A stretch of DNA of 64,000 bases from the NCBI GenBank assembly GCA_016841965.1, contig JAEANN010000017.1, forward strand, positions 62,001 through 126,000. Reading direction: 5' to 3'. Of the stretch, positions 50,459 through 58,938 are shown one piece after another. The stretch is from Candidatus Roseilinea mizusawaensis. Lineage in GTDB: Bacteria; Chloroflexota; Anaerolineae; J036; Brachytrichaceae. The position numbers and the translations under genes were made by a program. The notes under the pieces were generated by a model. The model did not search any database. It saw nothing but the letters and a program-made list of their open reading frames with translations, and was not told where the DNA came from. Numbering within the stretch: position 1 is the stretch's first letter; each line of letters starts with the position of its first letter.

Positions 50459-51829
50459 GTGTACCGAAAACCCCAGCATCGGCATCAGACGCTCGATATC
50501 CATCGGCGCAGTAGGCGGGTTCAGGCCATAGCAGCCGTGCACCTGGGCGTTGGCTGCTACCGGCCGGGCCAGCTCTAGCCGGATGGTATGGTCACCGGGA
50601 TAGACCACATGCGCAATGGCAACTTCACCGCCGCCATCGACCACCCGGAATGGGATGGCCGACACGTCGATGGTGTCCATGCGACTGGTGACCGGCTCGA
50701 AGGTCAACTCCACCGTGCGCGCGTTGTCGAGCCGGCGGGCGTCGACCACGTCTGGGGCGCGGTACTCCACCGGCCGGCCATATACCATGCCCAGGGCCGC
50801 TCGCGCCATGCGTTCGGCCAATAGCATGTTGCCCGATGGGCTATTGTGGATCAGGTCGCTCAGCGGCAAGTCGAGCGTCGGCACGACCGCCACATTTTTC
50901 AGCCGGTGGGCGGCCTGACGTTGCGCCTCGCGCACCTGGGTCCAGCCTTCATCAGACATCAACGCCTGCGTGACCCGATTGAGCTGCACCGTGATCACCG
51001 GCAGGTCTGGATTGCCCAGCGCCGCGCGCCAGGCGTCCAGCGCAGCGCCAAAGCGTTGCAGATACGTTGGCGCGTTCTTATCGTTTGCGTCGGACTCGCC
51101 CTGATACCACACGATGCCCCTGGCGCGACCGCCGGCTTGTTGCACGCAATGAACCATGTTGTGAAACAAAACAGCGGAGTTGGATTCGGCGGGGTTCCAT
51201 GCAGACAGAGCCGATCCGCCCAGGGCGGTTTGAATCAGGCCGATGGGGTGGTTCAGGGTCTGTTTGAGCAGCCGGCCAAAATGCAGGTACGGTGAATGGC
51301 CGGGATTGGCAGTCTCACGATTTACCGGGTGGCGAGTGTCTGTGGACTCATTCAACGGTTGAGTTGCCAATGCCCACTGTTCGCTGTTGCGAAAGATATG
51401 CACGCCGAGTTCGGGCGGGTCATGGTATGGGCCACGCCCATAGCCGGCCGAATTGCTCTGGCCGGCAATGATCCAGAGATCGCCAACGCCGAGGAAGTGG
51501 CGCATGTCGCCGCGAATGGACCACTCGCCGGCCGGCTGGCTGTCCGGGCGGAAGCGCGTTTCCAGCCGGTAGAGGCCGCCGGCCGGCACACCGCCGAGGA
51601 CGGCTTGCCATGTGCCGTCGGGGCGCGTCTGTGCAGCCTGCCAGTCCAGCCCGCGGGTGACCGGCACACCGGTGTCTTCAGACACGAGCCGGACTTGAAC
51701 CACGCCGGGGGACTCGAAGGACCAATGTCCGCTTATGGGGATGTCGGCCAGGCCGGCGGTGTCTTGTTGAACAATCTGCCAGTCAAGCGGGCCAGTATCG
51801 ATGATCGCGCCGATTTGCTCGTTTGCCAT
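50450..51829 (-). CDS. Sialate O-acetylesterase-like SGNH hydrolase
   Basis: A 459-aa carbohydrate acetylesterase of the SASA family. The nucleophile block is DLWIIAGQSNSAGYG near 115-129, the second block VWYQGESDAND near 245, and Asp/His are in LSDLIHNSPSG near 355. N- and C-terminal beta domains flank the hydrolase. AGGAG lies seven bases before the ATG at 51829. No signal peptide is seen. It would remove acetyl groups from sialic acid or xylan-derived sugars. It probably follows potC in one transcript, and its end carries the lexA promoter. Confidence 0.9.
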   Translation of the reverse strand: MANEQIGAIIDTGPLDWQIVQQDTAGLADIPISGHWSFESPGVVQVRLVSEDTGVPVTRGLDWQAAQTRPDGTWQAVLGGVPAGGLYRLETRFRPDSQPAGEWSIRGDMRHFLGVGDLWIIAGQSNSAGYGRGPYHDPPELGVHIFRNSEQWALATQPLNESTDTRHPVNRETANPGHSPYLHFGRLLKQTLNHPIGLIQTALGGSALSAWNPAESNSAVLFHNMVHCVQQAGGRARGIVWYQGESDANDKNAPTYLQRFGAALDAWRAALGNPDLPVITVQLNRVTQALMSDEGWTQVREAQRQAAHRLKNVAVVPTLDLPLSDLIHNSPSGNMLLAERMARAALGMVYGRPVEYRAPDVVDARRLDNARTVELTFEPVTSRMDTIDVSAIPFRVVDGGGEVAIAHVVYPGDHTIRLELARPVAANAQVHGCYGLNPPTAPMDIERLMPMLGFSVHLT

Positions 51830-51918
51830 GCGGGTGCTCCTGTTACCGTTTGGCGCACTGTACGTATGGCAGGCCGGCCTGTCAAACAGAGCAGCGCGGT
51901 TGGCGCGCCGGGCCGGCC

Positions 51919-52776
51919 TCAATAACTGCGGCGGCGTTGCAGGATGAGCGACCCTACAACCAGCGTGGCGGAAAAGAGCAACAGCATGGCCGACACCGCG
52001 TTCACTTCGGGTGTCACGCCGCGCTTCAGCGCCGACCAGATGTAGATCGGCAGCGTGTCCCAGCCCTTGCCGGTCACAAAAAAGGAGATGATGAAATCGT
52101 CTACCGATAGCGTGAACGCCAACAGCGCGCCGCTGACGATGCCGGGCATGAGCAGCGGCAGCGTGATGCGCCTGAACGTCACCCACTCGTCGGCGCCTAG
52201 GTCTTTGGCCGCTTCCTCAATCGACAGGTCGAAGTCGGCCAGCCGCGCGCGGACGGTCAGGTACACAAAGGGCATAGAGAAGGCGATGTGCGACACGACC
52301 AGGGTGAAGAAGCCGCGCTCGATGCCGGCGGTGGCGAAGAACAACAGCAACGACACGCCGGCCACAATCTCTGGAACGATGACCGGCATGTACAACAGGC
52401 CGTCCCAGAATGTTTTGCTGCGGAAACGGAACCGTTCCATGGCCAGAGCAGTCATCGTGCCGATGACGACCGAGCCGGCAGTAGAGACGGTGGCAATAAT
52501 CAGGCTGCGCAAGGCGGCATCGAGCAGCCGCTCGTTGCGGAATAGCCGGGCGTACCAGTCCAGCGTGAAGCCCTGCCACACAGCGCCGGTGCGGGCGTCG
52601 TTGAATGAGAACACCACTAGAATGGCGATTGGCACGTAGAGAAACGCGAAAGTCAGCAGGGTGATGGTGACAAGCGCCAGCCGGCCGGGCCGGACGCGCT
52701 GGCGCTCAGCCGGCTCTTGCGGGAAGATCTCTTCCCGCTCGCCCATCACAACAATCGTTGATGTCTCGTTGGACAT
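51919..52776 (-). CDS. potC: Spermidine/putrescine-type ABC permease
   Basis: A 285-aa inner-membrane permease with six helices. The EAA loop reads EEAAKDLGADEWVTFRRI near 188-205, the contact to the ATPase. It pairs with the permease gene 22 bases upstream and the ATPase gene before that (order potA, potB, potC). The first 30 residues are charged and cytoplasmic. Polyamines are the family's usual substrate, but related importers carry other cations or phosphonates. No binding-protein gene (potD) is in the cluster. Confidence 0.88.
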   Translation of the reverse strand: MSNETSTIVVMGEREEIFPQEPAERQRVRPGRLALVTITLLTFAFLYVPIAILVVFSFNDARTGAVWQGFTLDWYARLFRNERLLDAALRSLIIATVSTAGSVVIGTMTALAMERFRFRSKTFWDGLLYMPVIVPEIVAGVSLLLFFATAGIERGFFTLVVSHIAFSMPFVYLTVRARLADFDLSIEEAAKDLGADEWVTFRRITLPLLMPGIVSGALLAFTLSVDDFIISFFVTGKGWDTLPIYIWSALKRGVTPEVNAVSAMLLLFSATLVVGSLILQRRRSY

Positions 52777-52798
52777 GCCTCAACCCTGGATACTGCAC

Positions 52799-53662
52799 TC
52801 AGATAGCGCCCCGTTCGCCGCGCCCAATGCGGAAGTAGATCAGCGCGGCAATCGTGACAACGACCATTAGAAGCAGCGAGATGGCCGAGCCAAACGGCCA
52901 GTTGCTCGACTGGCCAAACTGCTGGGCAATGACGCGCCCGATCATATTGATCTTGCCGCCGCCCATCAACTCGACGGTGATGTAGGAGCCGACCGACGGG
53001 ACGAACACGAGAATCGAGCCGGCCAGGATGCCGGGGGCTGTCAAGGGCAACATGACGCGCAGCAGCGTGTTCAGCGCATTCGCGCCCAGGTCCTGCGCCG
53101 CCTCGATCATCGACCAGTCGAACTTTTCGAGCGAGGTGTACAGCGGCAGGATCATGAACGGCAGTTCGCCGTACACCAGGCCGACCAGCACGGCAAACGG
53201 CGTGGATAACAGTTGCACCGGCTCATCAATCAGGCCCAGGCCCAACAATAGCGTGTTGATCGGCCCATTCGCGCGCATCAGGAATTGCAGCGCATAGGTG
53301 CGCACCAGAAAGTTTGTCCAGAAGGGAATCATGACGAGCAACGTCATGAGGTTGCGCCAGCGCTTGGGCAGCCGGGCCATGAACAACGCCACGGGAAAGG
53401 CAATCAGCAACGTGATCAGCGTGGTCAGCAGCGACAGCCCAACGGAAAACAAGAACAGGTTGATGTAGAGCAGGTCGAAGGTTTGCTGGTAGTTGGCGAG
53501 TGTCAGCGGCAAGGCAGGCCGGCTAAGATCATCGCGCGACATGAAGCTGATGGCAAAGATGAGCGCCAGCGGCAGCGCAAAGAAGACGATCAGCCATACG
53601 CCACCGGGGAACATCAGCCCCAGCACTTGCAGCCCCTTGCGTTCACGGATGGTTTGCAGCAT
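52799..53662 (-). CDS. potB: Spermidine/putrescine-type ABC permease
   Basis: A 287-aa permease with six helices, starting with a long hydrophobic segment (GLMFPGGVWLIVFFALPLAL is split over residues 15-34). The EAA loop is IEAAQDLGANALNTLLRV near 187-204. It is the first permease after the ATPase gene; the 114-base gap between them holds a heptamer tract and a hairpin. Confidence 0.88.
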   Translation of the reverse strand: MLQTIRERKGLQVLGLMFPGGVWLIVFFALPLALIFAISFMSRDDLSRPALPLTLANYQQTFDLLYINLFLFSVGLSLLTTLITLLIAFPVALFMARLPKRWRNLMTLLVMIPFWTNFLVRTYALQFLMRANGPINTLLLGLGLIDEPVQLLSTPFAVLVGLVYGELPFMILPLYTSLEKFDWSMIEAAQDLGANALNTLLRVMLPLTAPGILAGSILVFVPSVGSYITVELMGGGKINMIGRVIAQQFGQSSNWPFGSAISLLLMVVVTIAALIYFRIGRGERGAI

Positions 53663-53683
53663 GTCAGAGAAAAGAGCAGTCAG

Positions 53684-53744
53684 AACTGGGTAGTCAGTAG
53701 TCAGCAGTCAGCAGTCAGCAGAGAGCAGACCGCTCCAAGCGGTC
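53684..53744. repeat. 7-bp-period tract and hairpin between potA and potB
   Basis: Words tagtcag, tagtcag, cagtcag, cagtcag, cagagag, cagaccg keep phase from 53691. They run into a perfect 7-bp hairpin, GACCGCT/AGCGGTC with a 3-base loop (53728-53744). It is within a likely operon, so it could change the ratio of ATPase to permease. Confidence 0.8.
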
Positions 53745-53776
53745 GATGTCCGGCCACTGACAGCTCGCCATTCATT

Positions 53777-54934
53777 TCATTGCGCCAGCACCAGGGCGTT
53801 CTCCGGTTTGAATGTCAGCCAGGCCTTTTCACCCGGCTTGAAGAAATAGTCGTCGGGGTTGAGTGTGCTGGTGCTGTTCTGCTCCCACACATCCAGGCGC
53901 TGATCACCCAGGTTGATAATGACGCGGGTATCAGAGCCGACATAGGCGATGGAGAAGACTGTCACTTCGTAGGTGTTGGCAGCGCCATCGACAGGATGTT
54001 CGACTAGTTGCATCTTCTCAGGGCGCACCGACAGCGTGGCGATCTCGCCGACTTGCAAACCGTTGACGCGGCGGCCGGTGAATGTGTGACCGGTTGCGAC
54101 CGACAGCGTGGCGAACTCGCCGTTGATAGCGATAACCCGCCCTTCGAGGAAATTGGTCTCGCCGATAAAGTCTGCGACAAACTTGCAGGCCGGCCGCTCG
54201 TAAATCTCGAGCGGCGACCCGATCTGGAGCGCCTTGCCGTGCGACATGACGGCAATGCGATCGCTCATCGTCAGCGCCTCTTCTTGGTCGTGTGTGACAT
54301 AGATGAAGGTGATGCCCACATCGCGCTGCAATGTCTTCAACTCGATTTGCATCTCTTTGCGCAGCTTCAGGTCAAGGGCGCCCAGCGGCTCGTCGAGCAG
54401 CAGCACTTTGGGTCGGTTGACCAGCGCGCGGGCCAGCGCGACCCGTTGCTGCTGGCCGCCGGACATTTGCTTGGGGTAGCGTTTGGCAAGGTGCGGCAGA
54501 CGCACCAGCGACAGGGCTTCGCCGACGCGCCGGACAATCTCCGCGCGCGAAATGCCCTTCATCTCCAGACCAAAAGCGACGTTCTGCTCGACAGTCATGT
54601 GCGGGAACAGCGCATAGGACTGAAAAACCGTGTTGACGTTGCGCTGAAAGGGCGGCGTCAACCCCATGATCTTGCTATCGATGAGGATTTGGCCGCTGGT
54701 TGGGCGTTCGAAACCGGCGATCATGCGCAGGCAGGTTGTTTTGCCGCACCCAGACGGTCCTAATAAAGAGAAGAACTCATTGTGACGGATGGACATTGAG
54801 ACGTGGTCTACCGCGGCCATTGTGCCGTACAGCTTCACCACATCCCGCAGCTCAACCGCGAAGTCATTGCGGATCAAATCCGGCGCCAATGCAGAGACCT
54901 CCACATCAGAGAGCGTGAACAGCACGCTCAACAA
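53777..54934 (-). CDS. potA: Spermidine/putrescine-type ABC transporter ATPase
   Basis: A 385-aa importer ATPase. It has Walker A GPSGCGKTT near 59-67, signature MSGGQQQR near 157, Walker B VLLLDEPLGALD, and a C-terminal TOBE regulatory domain (about 290-385). The open frame starts at a TTG (54934), and in-frame GTG codons follow closely, so the exact start is uncertain; the conserved part begins at VELRDVVKLYG. TATAAT at 54991-54996 on the minus strand is the probable -10. Binding protein not in the window. Confidence 0.92.
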   Translation of the reverse strand: MLSVLFTLSDVEVSALAPDLIRNDFAVELRDVVKLYGTMAAVDHVSMSIRHNEFFSLLGPSGCGKTTCLRMIAGFERPTSGQILIDSKIMGLTPPFQRNVNTVFQSYALFPHMTVEQNVAFGLEMKGISRAEIVRRVGEALSLVRLPHLAKRYPKQMSGGQQQRVALARALVNRPKVLLLDEPLGALDLKLRKEMQIELKTLQRDVGITFIYVTHDQEEALTMSDRIAVMSHGKALQIGSPLEIYERPACKFVADFIGETNFLEGRVIAINGEFATLSVATGHTFTGRRVNGLQVGEIATLSVRPEKMQLVEHPVDGAANTYEVTVFSIAYVGSDTRVIINLGDQRLDVWEQNSTSTLNPDDYFFKPGEKAWLTFKPENALVLAQ

Positions 54935-54990
54935 CTTCGCAGCCCCGGATTCAAGGTAACCCAGGAATTTTGGGGACAGCGCCGGGCGCG

Positions 54991-55154
54991 ATTATACGCG
55001 CAAAGATGGAAACGAGGGCCGGCCAAGCAAGACGCAGCCGGCGCAGCTACATGGGTTACGACACCCTACATCGGTTACGACACAATTGACGAACATCGCA
55101 GCGCGCCGGGCAGTCGGTGTGATGGTCGGGGCGCACACCTCTTACGCTTATAAT
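54991..55154. promoter_or_regulatory. Divergent control region of potABC and a sugar importer
   Basis: TATAAT on the minus strand (54991-54996) serves potA, and TATAAT on the plus strand (55149-55154) serves the sugar-binding protein. Between them GGTTACGACAC occurs twice as a direct repeat (55054-55064 and 55073-55083), 19 bases apart start to start, upstream of the plus-strand promoter. It is a candidate operator. A further 80-base leader follows the plus-strand box. Confidence 0.55.
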
Positions 55155-55235
55155 GTTTTCCTCGCCCTGTGTTTCAGCTTAAATATTCAGTTGAGGTCGT
55201 TTGAGACAAGACTTGCTGCACGAGGAGGGATGAAC

Positions 55236-56630
55236 ATGACACAGTTACCGTCGCGAAGAGATTTTTTGAAGTTGGCCGGTGGGAGTTTCTCGTTGGTCGC
55301 GCTGGCAGCCTGCGCGCCGGCTGCGCCAGCACAGCCGGCCGGTCAGCAGACGACTACGCCGTCCGCGTCGGAAGCGCCGCCAGCATCGACGGGCGTTGAA
55401 CTCAAGATGTCGTGGTGGGGCGAACAAGAAGCGCCGGGACTTGAAAACTGGTTGAAAGAAAGCATTGCGCTGTTCGAGAAACAAACCGGCCATACAGTGA
55501 CTCCGACGTTGCAAGACACCAGCGTTGTGATCTCGGAGTTTCAAACGTCCTCGGCAGCCAACAGCGCGCCAGACATCCAGTATTTCTGGAACGGCATCTA
55601 CCACATGGAAAGCGTGTGGCTGGGATATGTCGAGCCTCTCAATGGCCTCATTCCCGACGATGTGCTGAAAGCTTCCAACGCCACAGTGCTGAGCGTGTTT
55701 GGCGGCAAGCAGTACCGTCTGGGATGGTATGCCGTGCCCATGATGTGGGTGTACAACAAAGAGATGTTCGATAAGGCCGGCTTGAATGCCGATCAACCTC
55801 CCAGAACCTGGGATGACTTGATGAGCGCCTGCGACAAGCTCAAGGCCAGCGGAGTGATTCCCGTGGTAGGCGGTCTGAAAGATGGCCCGTGGGGGGAATG
55901 GTATATCGGGCACAGCCTGGCCCAGAATTTGGATTCCCCAGGCGACGCCATCGATCTCTTCGTCGGCACGCGCGACTGGCGAGACCCACAACACTGGGAA
56001 CCCTGGGCCAAGCTGGAGACGCTGTGGAAAGCCGGCTACATGAACGATGACATGAACTCGATTGACCTGTACCCAGGCATCGATCTGTTTGGCGCCGGTA
56101 AGGGCGCAATCACCCAGATTGTTGGCCCGCTGGTACCCAAGATGCAATCTTTGCTGGGCGCGGAAAAAGTCGGCGCCATGGTCATGCCTGCCTTTGGCGC
56201 GGGCAAGATGAGCGGCAAGCCGATCGCCGATACGCAGGGATTGGGCATCTCGTCGCAAAGCCAGCACAAGCAGGTTGCAGCGCAGTTCCTGCTGTTTCTC
56301 CAACAACCTGAACGGGTCAACGCGCTATGGGAACAAGTCAAACAGTTGCCCGCCAACACCAGTTGGGATGGCTCGGTCATTAGCGATCCACTGCTCAGAC
56401 AAATCTGGCAGGAATGGATGCAGGGCGACAGCGTGCCCTACATTTCAAACCTGATGCCAACCTTGTTCTGGACCGATGCGATGTTTGTCAACTCGCAGAA
56501 GATCATCGCAGGCGAATACACCGGTGAACAAGCCGGCCAAAACGCCTACGACGTTACACAGAAGTGGGTGGCTCAGAACCCTGATATGGCAGACAAATAT
56601 AAGCAGTGGGCGTCTGAGATGAAGCTCTAG
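55236..56630 (+). CDS. Sugar ABC transporter substrate-binding lipoprotein (Tat)
   Basis: A 464-aa family 1 extracellular solute-binding protein. A twin-arginine motif SRRDFLKLAG near residue 7 and a lipobox ALAAC (Cys near 26) indicate Tat export and lipid anchoring. A Pro/Thr/Ser linker follows. The mature part has SWWGEQEAPG and typical WDDLMSACDKLKA. GAGGAGG suits the ATG at 55236 better than the one at 55230. It is followed by two sugar permease genes. The ligand is unknown, probably an oligosaccharide. Its ATPase is not encoded here; a shared MsmK/UgpC-like ATPase is likely. Confidence 0.93.
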   Translation: MTQLPSRRDFLKLAGGSFSLVALAACAPAAPAQPAGQQTTTPSASEAPPASTGVELKMSWWGEQEAPGLENWLKESIALFEKQTGHTVTPTLQDTSVVISEFQTSSAANSAPDIQYFWNGIYHMESVWLGYVEPLNGLIPDDVLKASNATVLSVFGGKQYRLGWYAVPMMWVYNKEMFDKAGLNADQPPRTWDDLMSACDKLKASGVIPVVGGLKDGPWGEWYIGHSLAQNLDSPGDAIDLFVGTRDWRDPQHWEPWAKLETLWKAGYMNDDMNSIDLYPGIDLFGAGKGAITQIVGPLVPKMQSLLGAEKVGAMVMPAFGAGKMSGKPIADTQGLGISSQSQHKQVAAQFLLFLQQPERVNALWEQVKQLPANTSWDGSVISDPLLRQIWQEWMQGDSVPYISNLMPTLFWTDAMFVNSQKIIAGEYTGEQAGQNAYDVTQKWVAQNPDMADKYKQWASEMKL

Positions 56631-56692
56631 CCCGCTATGTGGTCGACGCTGTAACGACTGCCTGTCGGCAAGATTTGGGCGTGCAAAAGAAT

Positions 56693-57568
56693 ATGTTGCG
56701 TACCGGCCGTTTTACCGCCTATGTGTACCTGACGCCAGCAGTTCTGCTGCTGGCGTTCACATTTGGGTATCCCCTGATCGCCATTTTCGATTTCAGCCTG
56801 CGTCGCATTCGTGGCGCCAGCGGGCCGTTCATCGGTCTAGAGAATTACCGCCAGGTGCTCGGCGATTCTGTTTTTCATCAAGCGGTTCTTCACAACGCGC
56901 AGCTTTTGTTGGCGGCGCCGATCTTGTTGGCAATTGGCTTGTTGCTGGCAATTCTGCTATATGAACGGCCACGCTGGTGGCCGTTGTATCGCACAGTGCT
57001 ATTTGTGCCCTACATCTTGGCTGTGCCGTTGGTGGGGATTGTGCTCAGCAATATGCTGCAACGCAATGGGATTGTCAATGAGTTGCTGCGCGCCGTCGGA
57101 TTGGGGGGTCTGGCGCTGGATTGGATCGGCAGCGCCGGCCTGGCGCTGTGGAGCGTAATGGGCGTGATCATTTGGCGCGAGATGGGCTTCGGCATGATGC
57201 TCTTTTTGGCTCGCTTGCAGAGCCTGAACGAAGAAGTGATCGAAGCCGCCCGCATTGATGGCGCGAACTGGTGGCAACGCACAATATTTGTCACGATCCC
57301 CCAACTGCGCGGTGTGATTGAGTTCTACGTCGTGATCAGCGTGATCACGATGCTGGCATGGGTGTTTTCATACGTCTATGTCATGACGCGCGGCGGGCCG
57401 GGCAACGCCACCCTTGTGATCGAGATGTATCTATACAATTTTGGCTTTCGCAATTCGCTGCCCGGGATCGCCTCGGCGGTGGCAGTGCTTTTGTTCCTGC
57501 TGACCTTGGGGCTGACTATTCCGCTTTTCCGCTTGCGCGCCCAGGCTGCTGAGGAGGATCGCGCATGA
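56693..57568 (+). CDS. Sugar ABC transporter permease, MalF/UgpA-type
   Basis: About 291 aa with six helices. The EAA motif is EEVIEAARIDGANWWQRTIF near 178-197, and YVMTRGGPGNATLVIEM near 240 is typical of carbohydrate importer permeases. The open frame extends to a GTG at 56639; the ATG at 56693 is preferred as it begins just before the first helix, but neither start has a clear ribosome site. Its stop overlaps the next ATG (ATGA). Confidence 0.9.
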   Translation: MLRTGRFTAYVYLTPAVLLLAFTFGYPLIAIFDFSLRRIRGASGPFIGLENYRQVLGDSVFHQAVLHNAQLLLAAPILLAIGLLLAILLYERPRWWPLYRTVLFVPYILAVPLVGIVLSNMLQRNGIVNELLRAVGLGGLALDWIGSAGLALWSVMGVIIWREMGFGMMLFLARLQSLNEEVIEAARIDGANWWQRTIFVTIPQLRGVIEFYVVISVITMLAWVFSYVYVMTRGGPGNATLVIEMYLYNFGFRNSLPGIASAVAVLLFLLTLGLTIPLFRLRAQAAEEDRA

Positions 57569-58449
57569 AAGCCAATTTGCCGGTATGGGACGCTGCGCGG
57601 GGCATATCTGTGCGCCGGCGCAGTCGGCACTTTTCCTGGGCCGGCGCGCTGCGACAGGCGGCGCTGCTCGGAGCTTGTTTTGTCGTCTTGCTGCCTGCCT
57701 ACTTCATGCTGGTTACAGCGCTGAAGACACCAGAAGCCTACTCGCTGAGCAAATTTAGTTTCCCGATTCCACCCACCGTCGACAACTTCAGCGCAGCAAT
57801 GCGCGGCGGACGCTTTGTCTTGTGGTTTGTCAACAGCAGCGTTCTGGCCATTGGCGCCGTCTTGCTATCGCTGATCGCAGCCGCACTGGCTGCGTTTGCA
57901 ATTGCTCGCATGCGCTTTCGCGGCAGCACTCTGTTTCTGTCTCTCAACACGGCGTTGATGGTCATTCCGCCGGTGGTCATGCTGATTCCCTTGTTTTTGC
58001 TGTTGGCAAACATCCGTTTGATTGGCACCTACGCCGGGGCTGCGTTGGTCTATGCCGGCCTCTTGACGCCCTTCTCAATCTACTTGCTGGTCAACTTCTT
58101 CCGCGCCATTCCGCACGAAGTGATTGAATCGGCGCTGATGGATGGGGCCTCGCCGTTCATTATTCTGGTGCGCATCCTGCTGCCGCTCTCTGTGCCGGCG
58201 CTGGCGACTCTGGTTGTCGTGAACGGCCTGTGGGTATGGAACGACTTGCTGATCGCGCTGGTGCTCTTGCCACGCGATGAACTGCGCACGCTGATGGTAG
58301 GCATCACTGTGTTTGGGTCGCGGTATAACAGCGATGTGCCGGTGGCAATGGCGGGCATGCTTGTCGCTAGTCTGCCGATGTTACTCATTTACTTGTTCGG
58401 TCAGCGCTATTTCATTCGTGGGCTGGTGGCCGGCGCAGTGAAAGGATAG
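57565..58449 (+). CDS. Sugar ABC transporter permease, MalG/UgpE-type
   Basis: A 294-aa permease with six helices. The EAA loop is VIESALMDGASPFIILVRIL near 188-207. It is translationally coupled to the MalF-type gene (ATGA overlap), with GAGGAG within the end of that gene. It completes a binding protein-permease-permease set with no ATPase gene. Confidence 0.92.
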   Translation: MKANLPVWDAARGISVRRRSRHFSWAGALRQAALLGACFVVLLPAYFMLVTALKTPEAYSLSKFSFPIPPTVDNFSAAMRGGRFVLWFVNSSVLAIGAVLLSLIAAALAAFAIARMRFRGSTLFLSLNTALMVIPPVVMLIPLFLLLANIRLIGTYAGAALVYAGLLTPFSIYLLVNFFRAIPHEVIESALMDGASPFIILVRILLPLSVPALATLVVVNGLWVWNDLLIALVLLPRDELRTLMVGITVFGSRYNSDVPVAMAGMLVASLPMLLIYLFGQRYFIRGLVAGAVKG

Positions 58450-58483
58450 CGCCCACGCTGGAGGCTGTGTAGGCTGTGATCGG

Positions 58484-58900
58484 TCATGCGCCATCGGTCT
58501 GTGCCAGCAGGCCAAACCGGCGATACACCTCGGCGGCTTCGCGTACCCAGCGACCTGTCTGAGGGGCGGCGTAGGTGTGTTCCAGTTGTGCGGCCAGAGC
58601 GATCAATTGATCATATGTGCACCGCCCAGGCCGCAGGGCCTCGTACATGCGCAGCAGCTCGTCATTGGGCACGGCGGTCAACTCGGCTGCGCGTGTCAGA
58701 TTGTCGGCCAGTTGTACGTAGCCGGCCTGCCGGGCGATCTCGGCCTGTGCGCGCAACGTCTCTGCGCTGATCTGCAAATCGGCAACGTCGAGTTCGCCGG
58801 CCTGTAGCGCGTCTGGTGTGATCTCGGCCAGCGGCCTACCGCTTGCAGCCTTGATTTGCTCGACCGCATTTTGACCTAATGGGTACTTTCTCTGCTGCAT
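58484..58900 (-). CDS. Diol/glycerol dehydratase small subunit
   Basis: A 138-aa small subunit of the coenzyme B12-dependent diol dehydratase (PduE/DhaB3-like). It has the family's YPLGQNAVEQIKAASGRPL opening and a helical core with LRAQAEIARQAGYVQLADNL and VPNDELLRMYEALRPGR. It is read directly after the fused large/medium subunit gene, with 33 bases between them that consist of a short heptamer tract. The large-small pair forms the active enzyme. Confidence 0.92.
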   Translation of the reverse strand: MQQRKYPLGQNAVEQIKAASGRPLAEITPDALQAGELDVADLQISAETLRAQAEIARQAGYVQLADNLTRAAELTAVPNDELLRMYEALRPGRCTYDQLIALAAQLEHTYAAPQTGRWVREAAEVYRRFGLLAQTDGA

Positions 58901-58910
58901 GTGAGCGAAT

Positions 58911-58938
58911 GCAAAATCCGCGATCCAAGATCGTCACA
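58911..58938. repeat. 7-bp-period tract inside the dehydratase operon
   Basis: Words gcaaaat, ccgcgat, ccaagat, cgtcaca keep phase in the 33-base gap between the two dehydratase genes and run over the stop codon of the large-subunit gene. Confidence 0.5.
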
